From NCBI GenBank assembly GCA_964456985.1, contig CAYWDH010000051.1:1-20395 (forward strand): 20,395 nt of DNA, in the 5' to 3' direction. The notes beneath the pieces were generated by a model, which saw only the letters and a program-made list of their open reading frames with translations, made no database searches and was not told the DNA's origin. Of the stretch, positions 1 through 6,864 are shown in pieces. This DNA is from WJMT01 sp964456985 (GTDB lineage Bacteria > Acidobacteriota > Aminicenantia > Aminicenantales > Aminicenantaceae). Position numbers and translations under genes: made by a program. Within the stretch, counting starts at the first letter, position 1. The number at the start of each line of letters is the position of its first letter.

Positions 1-62
1 CCTTTCAGGCAAGCCGATCTTACAGCATCTGCTTCGTTACAGGGTACTCGCGGTGAAGGACC

Positions 63-113
63 ACAGCTTCGCACTCTGTGCCTCGCATCTGCAGCAATCT
101 CGACTTGTGAATA
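63..113 (+). repeat. Dispersed repeat, left copy
   Basis: This 51-base stretch is nearly identical to the reverse complement of 20345-20395. They match at 45 of 51 positions and all six differences are transitions. Similarity stops right after the shared GTGAATAA on the inner side. The left copy contains the possible stem CACAG/CTGTG (62-66 with 76-80) and a CTGCAG palindrome. A reading frame is open from base 1 to a TAA at 109-111 and is also open in the right copy, but four of the five codons that differ between copies change the amino acid, so there is no sign of protein constraint. A non-coding dispersed element is the best reading. Confidence 0.8.
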
Positions 114-116
114 ATC

Positions 117-128
117 CAGGCTAGCCTG
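117..128. repeat. 12-base perfect palindrome
   Basis: CAGGCTAGCCTG reads the same on both strands. It lies four bases inside the end of the left repeat and downstream of the outer-membrane gene on the minus strand. It could fold only as a 4-bp stem and has no T-run, so it is a poor terminator. It is absent next to the right repeat copy, so it may mark a repeat boundary or be incidental. Confidence 0.4.
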
Positions 129-178
129 ATCCCGATGATCTTATATTAGCTCTTTTGGGAGATGTACTCGGGAAGCTT

Positions 179-937
179 TTAGAACCAGTAGTTAACGCCA
201 AGGGATATTTGATATCCGCTCAAGTCAAAAGGATCGAATCCCTGGAATCCATAATAAGGGTCATCTGAAAAACGGCCCTCCAAATAAACATATTTAAATT
301 CTGTTTCCACGCTCAATCTGTTTGCGATCGGAATCATGAATCCGGCAAATGCCTGGGCTCCGAAACTGATACGCCCTCTTTCACTGGCGTAGGTGTAATC
401 TATGGGATAGACATAGACCTGTTCCACTGTGTCATACCACTCATCTGAAAAATCTATTGTATCTCCTTCTAATTCGACGCTCCAGAAAAATATCCCGACT
501 CCGGCTCCTATGTAAGGGATGAATTTATTCGCTCTTCCCAGCGGTGCAAGTTTTATCGAAACAACCACAGGAGTTGATGACACAGAAAAAACGTGATTGG
601 GAATGAAATCTCCTTGATATTCGCTGGGATAAGCCCATTCTCCGTCCACAAATGTATAACCGACATAGTCCTTGTAAAAACCTACTTTTTGTTCATTATA
701 ACCCTCTACGGTAAAGAGAATGCTGGCATAATTGGTGATGAAGTACTCGTAGGAAAAACAGAAACTGCTGTGCTGGAAATCTGTTTTTGTAAAGTCCAGG
801 TTTTCAAACTCAATCTGCCAGAGATCGCTGTTTGCCCGGGGGATAAAATATCCCACTTTGAATGTAACGATATCAGAAAAAAGCATTCCGGGAATAAAAA
901 ACACGGTTAGCATCATAAGAATTATATATTTTTTCAT
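179..937 (-). CDS. Outer-membrane beta-barrel protein
   Basis: Predicted secreted outer-membrane barrel of 252 residues. The start at 937 is chosen because AAGGAG sits seven bases upstream; a longer frame from 958 would put seven charged or polar residues before the signal peptide. The N-terminus (MKKYIILMMLTVFFIPGMLFS) is a typical signal peptide. The rest alternates short hydrophobic and aromatic strands with Asp/Tyr-rich loops, contains a barrel-like stretch IPYIGAGVGIFF, and ends in GVNYWF with a terminal Phe, the usual BAM recognition signal. Length and pattern fit the small 8-strand OmpW/OmpA-barrel type, which often carries no assigned substrate. It is divergent from the tsaC-like gene. 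Function unknown; the barrel assignment is fairly secure. Confidence 0.78.
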   Translation of the reverse strand: MKKYIILMMLTVFFIPGMLFSDIVTFKVGYFIPRANSDLWQIEFENLDFTKTDFQHSSFCFSYEYFITNYASILFTVEGYNEQKVGFYKDYVGYTFVDGEWAYPSEYQGDFIPNHVFSVSSTPVVVSIKLAPLGRANKFIPYIGAGVGIFFWSVELEGDTIDFSDEWYDTVEQVYVYPIDYTYASERGRISFGAQAFAGFMIPIANRLSVETEFKYVYLEGRFSDDPYYGFQGFDPFDLSGYQISLGVNYWF

Positions 938-1062
938 TTCATGACTCCTTCTGCCCATAATTAATGCAAAAAATATGCCAACTTCAAGTCGCTCGCTTTC
1001 AGGGGTAGCCTTGAAATCAGGGTGTTACTTATAAAGGTCATATGTCCTATCTTCTTCTGTTA

Positions 1063-1091
1063 ATTATAAAATATTCACTCTGAATATACAC
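1063..1091 (-). promoter_or_regulatory. Possible omp promoter with inverted repeat
   Basis: On the minus strand a perfect TATAAT (1063-1068) lies about 120 bases upstream of the outer-membrane gene. A 17-base inverted repeat ATATTC-ACTCT-GAATAT (1071-1087) sits where the spacer of that promoter would be. The matching -35 (GTGTAT at 1086-1091) is poor, which would suit an activator-dependent promoter. The repeat lies in the space between two divergent genes. This is weak without comparative data. Confidence 0.3.
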
Positions 1092-1149
1092 TGCAGGTAT
1101 ATTATATATGAACTTATGAGAAACACAAAGCAATGTTCTCTACACAGGC

Positions 1150-1178
1150 TTGCCGTGTTCTTGCTTGTTTGATATAAA
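1150..1178 (+). promoter_or_regulatory. Predicted tsaC promoter, leaderless
   Basis: TTGCCG (1150-1155), a 17-base spacer and TATAAA (1173-1178) form a reasonable sigma-70-type promoter. Transcription would begin at or within a base or two of the ATG at 1185, so the mRNA would have essentially no leader. This agrees with the lack of a recognisable ribosome-binding site before the gene. Confidence 0.5.
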
Positions 1179-1184
1179 GTAACT

Positions 1185-1817
1185 ATGAAAACCCAGTTGC
1201 TGAAGGTCGATACAGAGCATATAGAGAGCAGCAATATTGCGCAAATAGCCAGAACCCTTCAAGAAGGCAAACTGGTCATCTATCCCACGGAGACTTTTTA
1301 CGGATTGGGAGCTAACTGCTTTTCGGAAAAAGCGGTAGCAAAGATTTACAGGCTTAAACAAAGAGATCGCGAAAAACCTCTCTCTGTAATCGTATCAGGA
1401 ATGGACATGGTTGAGGAGGTCACTCTTGAAAGACCGGATCTCTTTTATTCCCTATCCTCTCGATTCTGGCCAGGCTCCTTAACCATAGTGCTTAAGGCAT
1501 CGGAAAGATTCCCTGAATATATCACCGGCCGGTCAGGAACCATCGGCATCCGCTGGCCCGACCACAGATGGCTGAATGCGCTTGTGGAAAAATCTGGTTT
1601 TCCCATCACAGCGACCAGCGCTAATTTATCAGGAGCTAAAGAGATATCTTCCCCAGAAAGAGCCCTTGATGTTTTTAACGGTAAGGTCGACCTTCTTGTT
1701 GACGGAGGGCGGACTCAAGGAAAACTTCCGTCCGCGGTCATAAGCTTGGTATCAGATAAGCCAAGAATCCTGAGGCAGGGAGCGATATCAGCGGAAGAAC
1801 TCAAGCCTTTCCTTTAG
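1185..1817 (+). CDS. tsaC: L-threonylcarbamoyladenylate synthase (TsaC/Sua5/YrdC)
   Basis: Makes threonylcarbamoyl-AMP from threonine, bicarbonate and ATP, the first step of the universal t6A37 modification of ANN-decoding tRNAs. The 210 residues cover the YrdC domain alone; the C-terminal Sua5 extension is absent, so it is TsaC-length. Family hallmarks are visible: IYPTETFYGLG near residues 32-42, the KQRDREKPL block near residues 58-66 containing the KxR motif, and TATSANLSG near residues 141-149. The start has no Shine-Dalgarno and seems to be leaderless. It stands alone on the plus strand, divergent from the outer-membrane gene and convergent with the methyltransferase gene; no tsaB, tsaD or tsaE is nearby. 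Identity is secure. Confidence 0.93.
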   Translation: MKTQLLKVDTEHIESSNIAQIARTLQEGKLVIYPTETFYGLGANCFSEKAVAKIYRLKQRDREKPLSVIVSGMDMVEEVTLERPDLFYSLSSRFWPGSLTIVLKASERFPEYITGRSGTIGIRWPDHRWLNALVEKSGFPITATSANLSGAKEISSPERALDVFNGKVDLLVDGGRTQGKLPSAVISLVSDKPRILRQGAISAEELKPFL

Positions 1818-1848
1818 CCATTCTCAGCTTCCCAGCCTTAAATGCAGC

Positions 1849-2736
1849 TTAGGAGAGCTTCACATGAATCATATTGTACAGACGCAGGCGGCCTGCCATC
1901 TTTATATCTCGGATTAACTTCCTGCTCCAATCATCTTTGATTGGAACTCTTGAGAACATGGAGTATTCCTCAATGACCTTGATAGTGTCCACCCATTTTT
2001 TAAGGCGCAATGCTTTTTTCAAGTGCCATTTTAGGAGTGCAAATGTATTCATTCCGCTTTTTCTTAAGATAGATCTATTTGACACCCATACGGTAAACCT
2101 TGACATAGCATCAAAGATGACATGGGCTGATGGGAAAGAATCAGCTAGTTTTAGGAATAAGATTTTGATATCAGAAGGTTCGAAATAGCAGAGGACTCCG
2201 GCAGCCATGAAAAGAACGGAACGGCCCTTTGTTTTCTGAACGATATCGTCAATCCAGGTAAAATCAAATACAGACTTTCCGATTGTCACTTCGCGTTCCG
2301 AATCAGGGATCAGCTTTTGCCGCAGCTCAGCAACATCCGGAAGGTCGATATTTATCCAAAAGACATTTCCGTTATCGACTCGCTGAAACGTAGTGTCCAG
2401 CCCTGCTCCGATATTGATCACCAATGCGTTTTTATTGTGCTTAAGATATTCCCGAATGCAGTTGTCGAATTGATACGCTCTGATGGACCAGGCGAGCTGA
2501 TGGTTTTTCATATTTCTTGTCTCAAATTTCGAAAAGTCATAGTCGATCTTTTCAATGATATCCCTCGCATAGGTATCATATATGATGGGGTCTCTCTTCT
2601 CAGCTTCTTTTGCCCGAGCCCATAGAGGAATAATCAGAGTTTCCTGGACAGCACCCAGGTCTATCTTTACACTCTGGTTTCCTATTGAATCCTCCTTATC
2701 AAAGATATCATAAGAAATTCCGGAGACAGGAGTCAA
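1849..2736 (-). CDS. SAM methyltransferase, leucine carboxyl methyltransferase (PPM1/Tcmp) family
   Basis: Class I S-adenosylmethionine-dependent methyltransferase of the LCMT/Tcmp family. Members methylate carboxyl or hydroxyl groups on proteins, polyketides and other small molecules; the substrate here cannot be read from sequence. Counting from the TTG at 2736, the SAM motif GAGLDT lies at residues 110-115, the acidic residue after beta 2 at D131 (DLPDV), and a conserved GVLCYF at 180-185. The N-terminal KIDLGAVQETLIIPLWARA also fits the family. The start is uncertain: TTG 2736 has no ribosome-binding site, whereas a perfect AAGGAGG (2691-2697) lies inside the frame, five bases before an in-frame ATA (2683-2685) just ahead of the conserved domain. 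It follows the permease by 36 bases and may be its operon partner. Confidence 0.85.
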   Translation of the reverse strand: MTPVSGISYDIFDKEDSIGNQSVKIDLGAVQETLIIPLWARAKEAEKRDPIIYDTYARDIIEKIDYDFSKFETRNMKNHQLAWSIRAYQFDNCIREYLKHNKNALVINIGAGLDTTFQRVDNGNVFWINIDLPDVAELRQKLIPDSEREVTIGKSVFDFTWIDDIVQKTKGRSVLFMAAGVLCYFEPSDIKILFLKLADSFPSAHVIFDAMSRFTVWVSNRSILRKSGMNTFALLKWHLKKALRLKKWVDTIKVIEEYSMFSRVPIKDDWSRKLIRDIKMAGRLRLYNMIHVKLS

Positions 2737-2772
2737 TAAGAGTAGAAAAAAATTAGAGGATCTCTCTGCTTT

Positions 2773-5403
2773 CTATTCGTACCTCAGGCTGTCCACAGGA
2801 TCGGCATGAGCTGTTTTAACGGTCTGAAAAATAAACGTAAATGTGGCTATAAACGTTATCACAAAACCAGCCAGAACAAAGACAATCCATCCGATCTCTG
2901 TCCTGTATGCAAAATTCTGCAGCCATTTTTTCATCATGAACCATGCCAAAGGCCACGCAACGATATTGGCGAGTATGATCCACTTGATAAACTCTCTTGA
3001 CAGAAGCAGTATCACACTCCCCGTCGAGGCACCGAGTGCCTTGCGTATTCCGATCTCTTTCGTCCTTACCTCTGTAGTGAAGGACACAAGTCCAAGAAGT
3101 CCAAGACAGGAAACCAAAATGGAAAGAGAGGAAAAGATCACGAAGATCCTCTGCATTTTCTTTTCATTTGTATACATTTGATTGATGCGATTGTCCAGAA
3201 AACCGAACTCGAACTGCTCTCCGGGAAATGCGCCTTTCCATTTTTCACGGATAAAACTCAGGGTTTCTTCAAAATTGCCTGGCATGATCCTGACTGAGAT
3301 CGCACGTATATATCCAGGGTCGAGAAGCAGGGCCATGGGTTCGACCTCTATCCGCAGAGATCTAAAATTGAAATTTTTAACGACTCCGACAACCTGAGCA
3401 GGATCTTCCGAATACGGATTTTCCAGCTTTTTCCCGACCGCTTCCTCGGGCGTCCAGCCGAACCTCTGTGCCGCAGATTGATTGAGAATGATGGTCCCTG
3501 CTTTATCTGTGCTGAATTCCTTTGAAAATGTCCGGCCAGCAAGGACTTCCATCCGATATGTATCCAAATAGTCATAGTCGGTAAAGAACATATACAGGGA
3601 TACCGGTTCGTCTGAATCCAGGCGAGAAAAATAGCTGTTGCTGTAATGTGTATCAGCAGGCACCTCGGATGAGGCAGATACTGATGAAATCCGGGAGCTT
3701 CTTTTAACTTCGTTCCGGAATGATTCGTAATTTTGAGCGATCTGACGGCTTCTTACCGGAATGATAACCACATTTTCCCTGTCAAAGCCCAGAGATCGGT
3801 TCTGGATGTATTTCATCTGCTTGTAGATGGTAAACATTCCGATGATCAGAATGATTGAAATGCTAAATTGAATAACCACCATGTTTCTGCGGAAAACAGA
3901 CTTTGCGCTTCCTGCAGGAAGATTTCCCCTTATGACTTTGGCAGGTTCAAACCTGGTCAGATAAAATGCAGGGTAAAGACCTGCCAACACCCCAATAAGA
4001 AGAGTTGCGCCAATGAGAAAAACGAGATTCTTTGGCTGCAAAAGCAAGGAAAGCGACAGATTTTCGGAAAATATCCCATTATAGACCTTAACAAACAGTG
4101 AATCCATGGCAAGCGCAATACCCAGAGAAACAAAAGCAAGGAGTACCGATTCTTGAATAAACTGTCCTCTGAGCTGGTATTTATCCGCACCTACTGTTTT
4201 TCTAAGACTTACTTCTTTGGCCCTCTTATTGGCCCGGGCAGTGGATAGGTTCACGAAATTCAAGCAGGCAATAACCAGGATAAGGACGGCTATGAACGAA
4301 AAAATATAGATCGACAGGATACTCCCTCCCGCCTCCACTTCCCAGTTGATACTGGGATGCAGATGAATATCAACAATGGGGAAAAGATGTATTTTAAGGA
4401 CATCATGAATTGTCATGTCCTCATTCAGTAAGAGCAAGTCACCGTAATGGGGCTCCAATCGTTGAGCGACAAATGTTTTCAGCTTCTCCTCAAGGTCAGA
4501 TTTTAGGGTGCCTTCCGATGTCAAAATGTATGTATAGAGGTAATTGCTTCTCCAATCGGAGAATGTATCCTCCGGCACAGAAGCCATAGATATCAGCATA
4601 TCAAAATGAATATGGGAATTTTCAGGCACTTCCTTTAAAATTCCTGTCACTTTAAAGTCCGTCTGTTCTCCCCCCCACTCAAAGCTAAGAGATCTTCCGA
4701 TAGCATCTCCGGTACCAAAATATTTCAAGGCATTTTCTCGGGTTAGAACCACGGTCATAGGATCTGAGAGAGCGGTTTGTTTATCACCTTCTTCAAGGTC
4801 AAAATCAAAAATATCAAAAATGGAATTATCCACGGCATACGTCTGCTGCCTATGAATATCATTTTTATAGTCCTTAATGGCGAATTCTCTTCTCCAGAAA
4901 CGCACGGCATTTTCGATCTCGGGAAAATCATCGATCAATGCTTGTTTATACAATCCTCCTGTTATGGGCCATCTACTGTATGATTGATCGCGAAACAATT
5001 CACGTTCAATCCTGTATATTCGATGGGCATTTTCACGAAAACGGTCATAGCTGAGCTCACGGTGCACCCAGAGGCTGATGATCAAACAGATGGCAAGTCC
5101 GATAGCTAATCCGAAAACATTGATAAAAGAGAACAATTTATGCCTTACAAAGTTCCGGTAAACAATCTTGAGATGATTTTTAAACATAGTAAGCCTCCAA
5201 GACACAATAAGTTTTAGATAACCGGCAACTGATTTTAATGCGTTGATCCAGTACCAGCATATTGCTTTAAAGTGCCCTTCTGATTTCCCTATTTCAGTAA
5301 AAGTCTCTTCGGAATCTTCGATGATCGAATGATTCTCATGATAAATAGTCATTAGCTTGAGAAGCATTCTTGCCATTCTCGGGCTGCTGTATTTTTTCTT
5401 CAC
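2773..5403 (-). CDS. FtsX/MacB-like ABC transporter permease with N-terminal prefix
   Basis: Inner-membrane permease of 876 residues with two tandem MacB-type halves. Predicted membrane helices are near 89-112, 362-386, 415-437 and 459-483, then 506-526, 752-775, 806-826 and 838-862, each half enclosing a large periplasmic domain. Each half has the cytoplasmic motif typical of the family (KEVSLRKTVGA, residues 396-406; TKEIGIRKALGAS, 781-793). Residues 1-72 form an extra prefix, as seen in permeases encoded beside PadR regulators. GTG start with AGGA seven bases upstream, overlapping the padR stop. A second strong ribosome-binding site, GGAGG with six-base spacing, precedes Met73 (ATG at 5187), where ordinary FtsX-like permeases start. 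No ATPase is encoded in the window. Probable role: export or mechanotransmission; cargo unknown. Confidence 0.88.
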   Translation of the reverse strand: MKKKYSSPRMARMLLKLMTIYHENHSIIEDSEETFTEIGKSEGHFKAICWYWINALKSVAGYLKLIVSWRLTMFKNHLKIVYRNFVRHKLFSFINVFGLAIGLAICLIISLWVHRELSYDRFRENAHRIYRIERELFRDQSYSRWPITGGLYKQALIDDFPEIENAVRFWRREFAIKDYKNDIHRQQTYAVDNSIFDIFDFDLEEGDKQTALSDPMTVVLTRENALKYFGTGDAIGRSLSFEWGGEQTDFKVTGILKEVPENSHIHFDMLISMASVPEDTFSDWRSNYLYTYILTSEGTLKSDLEEKLKTFVAQRLEPHYGDLLLLNEDMTIHDVLKIHLFPIVDIHLHPSINWEVEAGGSILSIYIFSFIAVLILVIACLNFVNLSTARANKRAKEVSLRKTVGADKYQLRGQFIQESVLLAFVSLGIALAMDSLFVKVYNGIFSENLSLSLLLQPKNLVFLIGATLLIGVLAGLYPAFYLTRFEPAKVIRGNLPAGSAKSVFRRNMVVIQFSISIILIIGMFTIYKQMKYIQNRSLGFDRENVVIIPVRSRQIAQNYESFRNEVKRSSRISSVSASSEVPADTHYSNSYFSRLDSDEPVSLYMFFTDYDYLDTYRMEVLAGRTFSKEFSTDKAGTIILNQSAAQRFGWTPEEAVGKKLENPYSEDPAQVVGVVKNFNFRSLRIEVEPMALLLDPGYIRAISVRIMPGNFEETLSFIREKWKGAFPGEQFEFGFLDNRINQMYTNEKKMQRIFVIFSSLSILVSCLGLLGLVSFTTEVRTKEIGIRKALGASTGSVILLLSREFIKWIILANIVAWPLAWFMMKKWLQNFAYRTEIGWIVFVLAGFVITFIATFTFIFQTVKTAHADPVDSLRYE

Positions 5404-5412
5404 AGTTTTATC

Positions 5413-5736
5413 CTATGATTTTGTTTCATAACCCAGAACACTCTTCTTGATACGTTCATGCATCAATAGCGTCTCTTCCAGAGCCTGTTTTCCTTGCACA
5501 GTGATGCTGTATATGGTTTTGCTTCTTCCTCCTCGTACTGGTATCGGCTTGCTTTTTTGAGACGTGACATGTCCTTTTCTGATAAGAACCTCAAGCAGAT
5601 TGTAGAGCGTTCCGTACACGATTTCTTTCCCTGACAATTCAATGACCTTCTTTCTGAGAGGGGCACCATGGGAGCTCCCTGACAGCATCATTAATGCACT
5701 TAAAATGATCTCTTCTTTTACTGCTAAAATAGCCAT
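5413..5736 (-). CDS. PadR-family transcriptional regulator
   Basis: Small DNA-binding regulator of 107 residues. The winged helix-turn-helix spans most of the protein: LSALMMLSGSSHGAPLRKKV, then GTLYNLLEVLIRKGHV (recognition helix region) and a basic wing around VRGGRSKTIYSI, ending in a short helix for dimerisation. PadR proteins usually repress their own operon and release DNA on binding a small ligand. Its stop lies nine bases before the permease start, so the two are co-transcribed and the permease is the likely target. Start at 5736 with a GAGGT sequence upstream. A dyad overlapping the predicted promoter fits autorepression. Confidence 0.9.
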   Translation of the reverse strand: MAILAVKEEIILSALMMLSGSSHGAPLRKKVIELSGKEIVYGTLYNLLEVLIRKGHVTSQKSKPIPVRGGRSKTIYSITVQGKQALEETLLMHERIKKSVLGYETKS

Positions 5737-5750
5737 TTTGTTGACCTCAC

Positions 5751-5805
5751 ATATTTAATCGAATAATTCGAACATATATTAGCATATCTGCAAAAAACAT
5801 GCCAG
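5751..5805 (-). promoter_or_regulatory. padR promoter and candidate PadR operator
   Basis: On the minus strand, CTGGCA (5800-5805), an 18-base spacer and TAATAT (5776-5781) give a plausible promoter. Immediately downstream, 5751-5779 is an AT-rich dyad: the core TCGAATAATTCGA (5759-5771) is perfectly symmetric and outer ATAT arms (5751-5754, 5776-5779) also pair. The dyad covers the end of the -10 and the expected start site, so a bound dimer would block transcription. Position and symmetry are seen; PadR as the ligand is inferred. Confidence 0.5.
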
Positions 5806-6050
5806 ATTAGTTTTCTGAGGATTTAAAGATCTTACAAACGAGAATATGTCCATTTGTGAACAATCTTTGTCCGCTTTTGGACGATTATTCATATTCCATA
5901 CATAAACTATGTATAAGCATTACAGAGCCACATAGAGGGCCAAGAGACAAAGTGATTCGAGGATGTTGAGAGTCTGTATAGGCAACTTATGAACAATGCC
6001 ATGAAACATTTCAAGGCTTGTACAGAAAGTGTTATATCAAAATAAATAAG
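5806..6050. other. Gene-free stretch with clustered inverted repeats
   Basis: No convincing coding frame occurs here (the full gap between genes is 5737-6050). Several dyads cluster: GAATATG (5842-5848) with CATATTC (5890-5896); inside them TTGT-GA-ACAA (5854-5863) and GTCC-N6-GGAC (5869-5882); then ATACATA-AAC-TATGTAT (5898-5914), a perfect 7-base-arm operator-like dyad. The remainder up to 6050 shows nothing recognisable beyond a small TGAAA-CA-TTTCA dyad. It may hold operators or a structured transcript, or be the decayed flank of the accessory patch. Confidence 0.45.
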
Positions 6051-6380
6051 TTAACGGGCGAACATCTCAGCCAATGATTTCAGAACTCGGCCGGCTGTGG
6101 CATCATCGATCTTCCCCAGCACTTTGACCAATCTTCTCTTATCCACTTTTCTTATCTGATCGAGCACGATCTGCCCTTTTTTACCCTTAAAAGATGTGCT
6201 TATTCGTGTTGGATATTCCCTGCCGGTTGTTGTCATGGGAGCAATGATGACAGTACGGATGTGCTTGTTTATCTTATCCGGGGAGATAATGATACAGATT
6301 CTCAGGATCCCATCAAACTTGAACAGACCCTGATGCTGTGATATGATGCAAAAAGTGGAAAAAACCCTTAAAATCATCAA
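6051..6380 (-). pseudogene. N-terminally truncated MazF/PemK-type toxin remnant
   Basis: From about residue 26 onward the frame matches the MazF/PemK family of sequence-specific endoribonuclease toxins: CIIISPDKINKHIRTVIIAPM, then TTTGREYPTRIS, then GKKGQIVLDQIRKVDKRRL and a C-terminal helix ending in EMFAR. The first 25 residues do not resemble the family: the usual RGDVW...DPTxGSE strand and the Arg-Pro before the CIIISP strand are missing (here LRIC). The 5' end runs antisense into the start of the nucleotidyltransferase gene (overlap 6343-6380), and no antitoxin gene precedes it. The homologous part therefore ends near 6305. Most likely a dead toxin whose promoter, antitoxin and N-terminus were replaced. 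A divergent active toxin is less likely. Confidence 0.65.
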
Positions 6381-6864
6381 AGAGCTTAAAGAGAAAAAAG
6401 TATTAAAAGAGTTTTCTATTGGGGGAGGGATCGCGGCTTTATACTATATCGAGCCACTCCTGACATATGATTTAGATATTCTATTTATCCCCATCGAAGA
6501 CAGTATCGATATCCTTGCACCTATTTATCAATATTTGAATAAAAAGGGCTTCAAGACCAAGGGGGAGCATGTTCTGATCGAGGGAGTCCCTGTCCAATTT
6601 ATCCCTGTTTACAATGATCTTGTGAAGGAAGCTGTTCAGTATTCTGATGAAGTTAAATACGGGAGAATAAAAACAAAAGTATTGGGATTGGAGTATCTTA
6701 TCGCTGTTATGCTTCAGACATACAGACGCAAAGACAGGGAAAGATTGATAAAAGTCTTTGAAGAAGCAAAGATCGACCTGAAGCTTTTAAAAACGATCCT
6801 CAAGAAGTACGGACTTTATGATAAATATGTCCACTTTAAGGAAGTTTACTTTAATGCAAAATAA
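6343..6864 (+). CDS. Nucleotidyltransferase-fold protein (MNT/AbiEii-like)
   Basis: 173 residues with the minimal nucleotidyltransferase fold. Visible elements are the glycine motif IGGGIAALYY (26-35), the TYDLDILF strand carrying D43 and D45, and a later strand VPVQFIPVY (82-90), where Gln85 occupies the place usual for the third catalytic acid. A C-terminal helical part has LEYLIAVMLQTYRRKDRERL (116-135) as in MNT and AbiEii proteins. Such proteins occur in toxin-antitoxin and abortive-infection loci, so a role there is inferred; enzymatic activity is uncertain given Gln85. Two adjacent ATGs (6343, 6346) follow an in-frame stop at 6331, with no good ribosome-binding site. Strongly AT-rich (14 of 60 bases G or C in 6361-6420), overlapping the next gene by 11 bases. 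Confidence 0.72.
   Translation: MMQKVEKTLKIIKELKEKKVLKEFSIGGGIAALYYIEPLLTYDLDILFIPIEDSIDILAPIYQYLNKKGFKTKGEHVLIEGVPVQFIPVYNDLVKEAVQYSDEVKYGRIKTKVLGLEYLIAVMLQTYRRKDRERLIKVFEEAKIDLKLLKTILKKYGLYDKYVHFKEVYFNAK

Noticed and set aside
1..111. Open plus-strand frame running in from the left edge to a TAA at 109-111, as a partial protein
   Set aside because: It lies mostly in the dispersed repeat, and the other copy changes four of five differing codons to another amino acid, so there is no sign of coding constraint.
130..173. TCCCGA/TCGGGA arms (130-135, 168-173) as a terminator for the outer-membrane gene
   Set aside because: Six-base arms with a 32-base loop and no T-run; chance pairing is likely.
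5925..5960. Resemblance of ACAGAGCCACATAGAGGGC to the purine-rich CACAGAGG-type repeats common in some genomes
   Set aside because: Single, degenerate occurrence with no second copy seen in the window.
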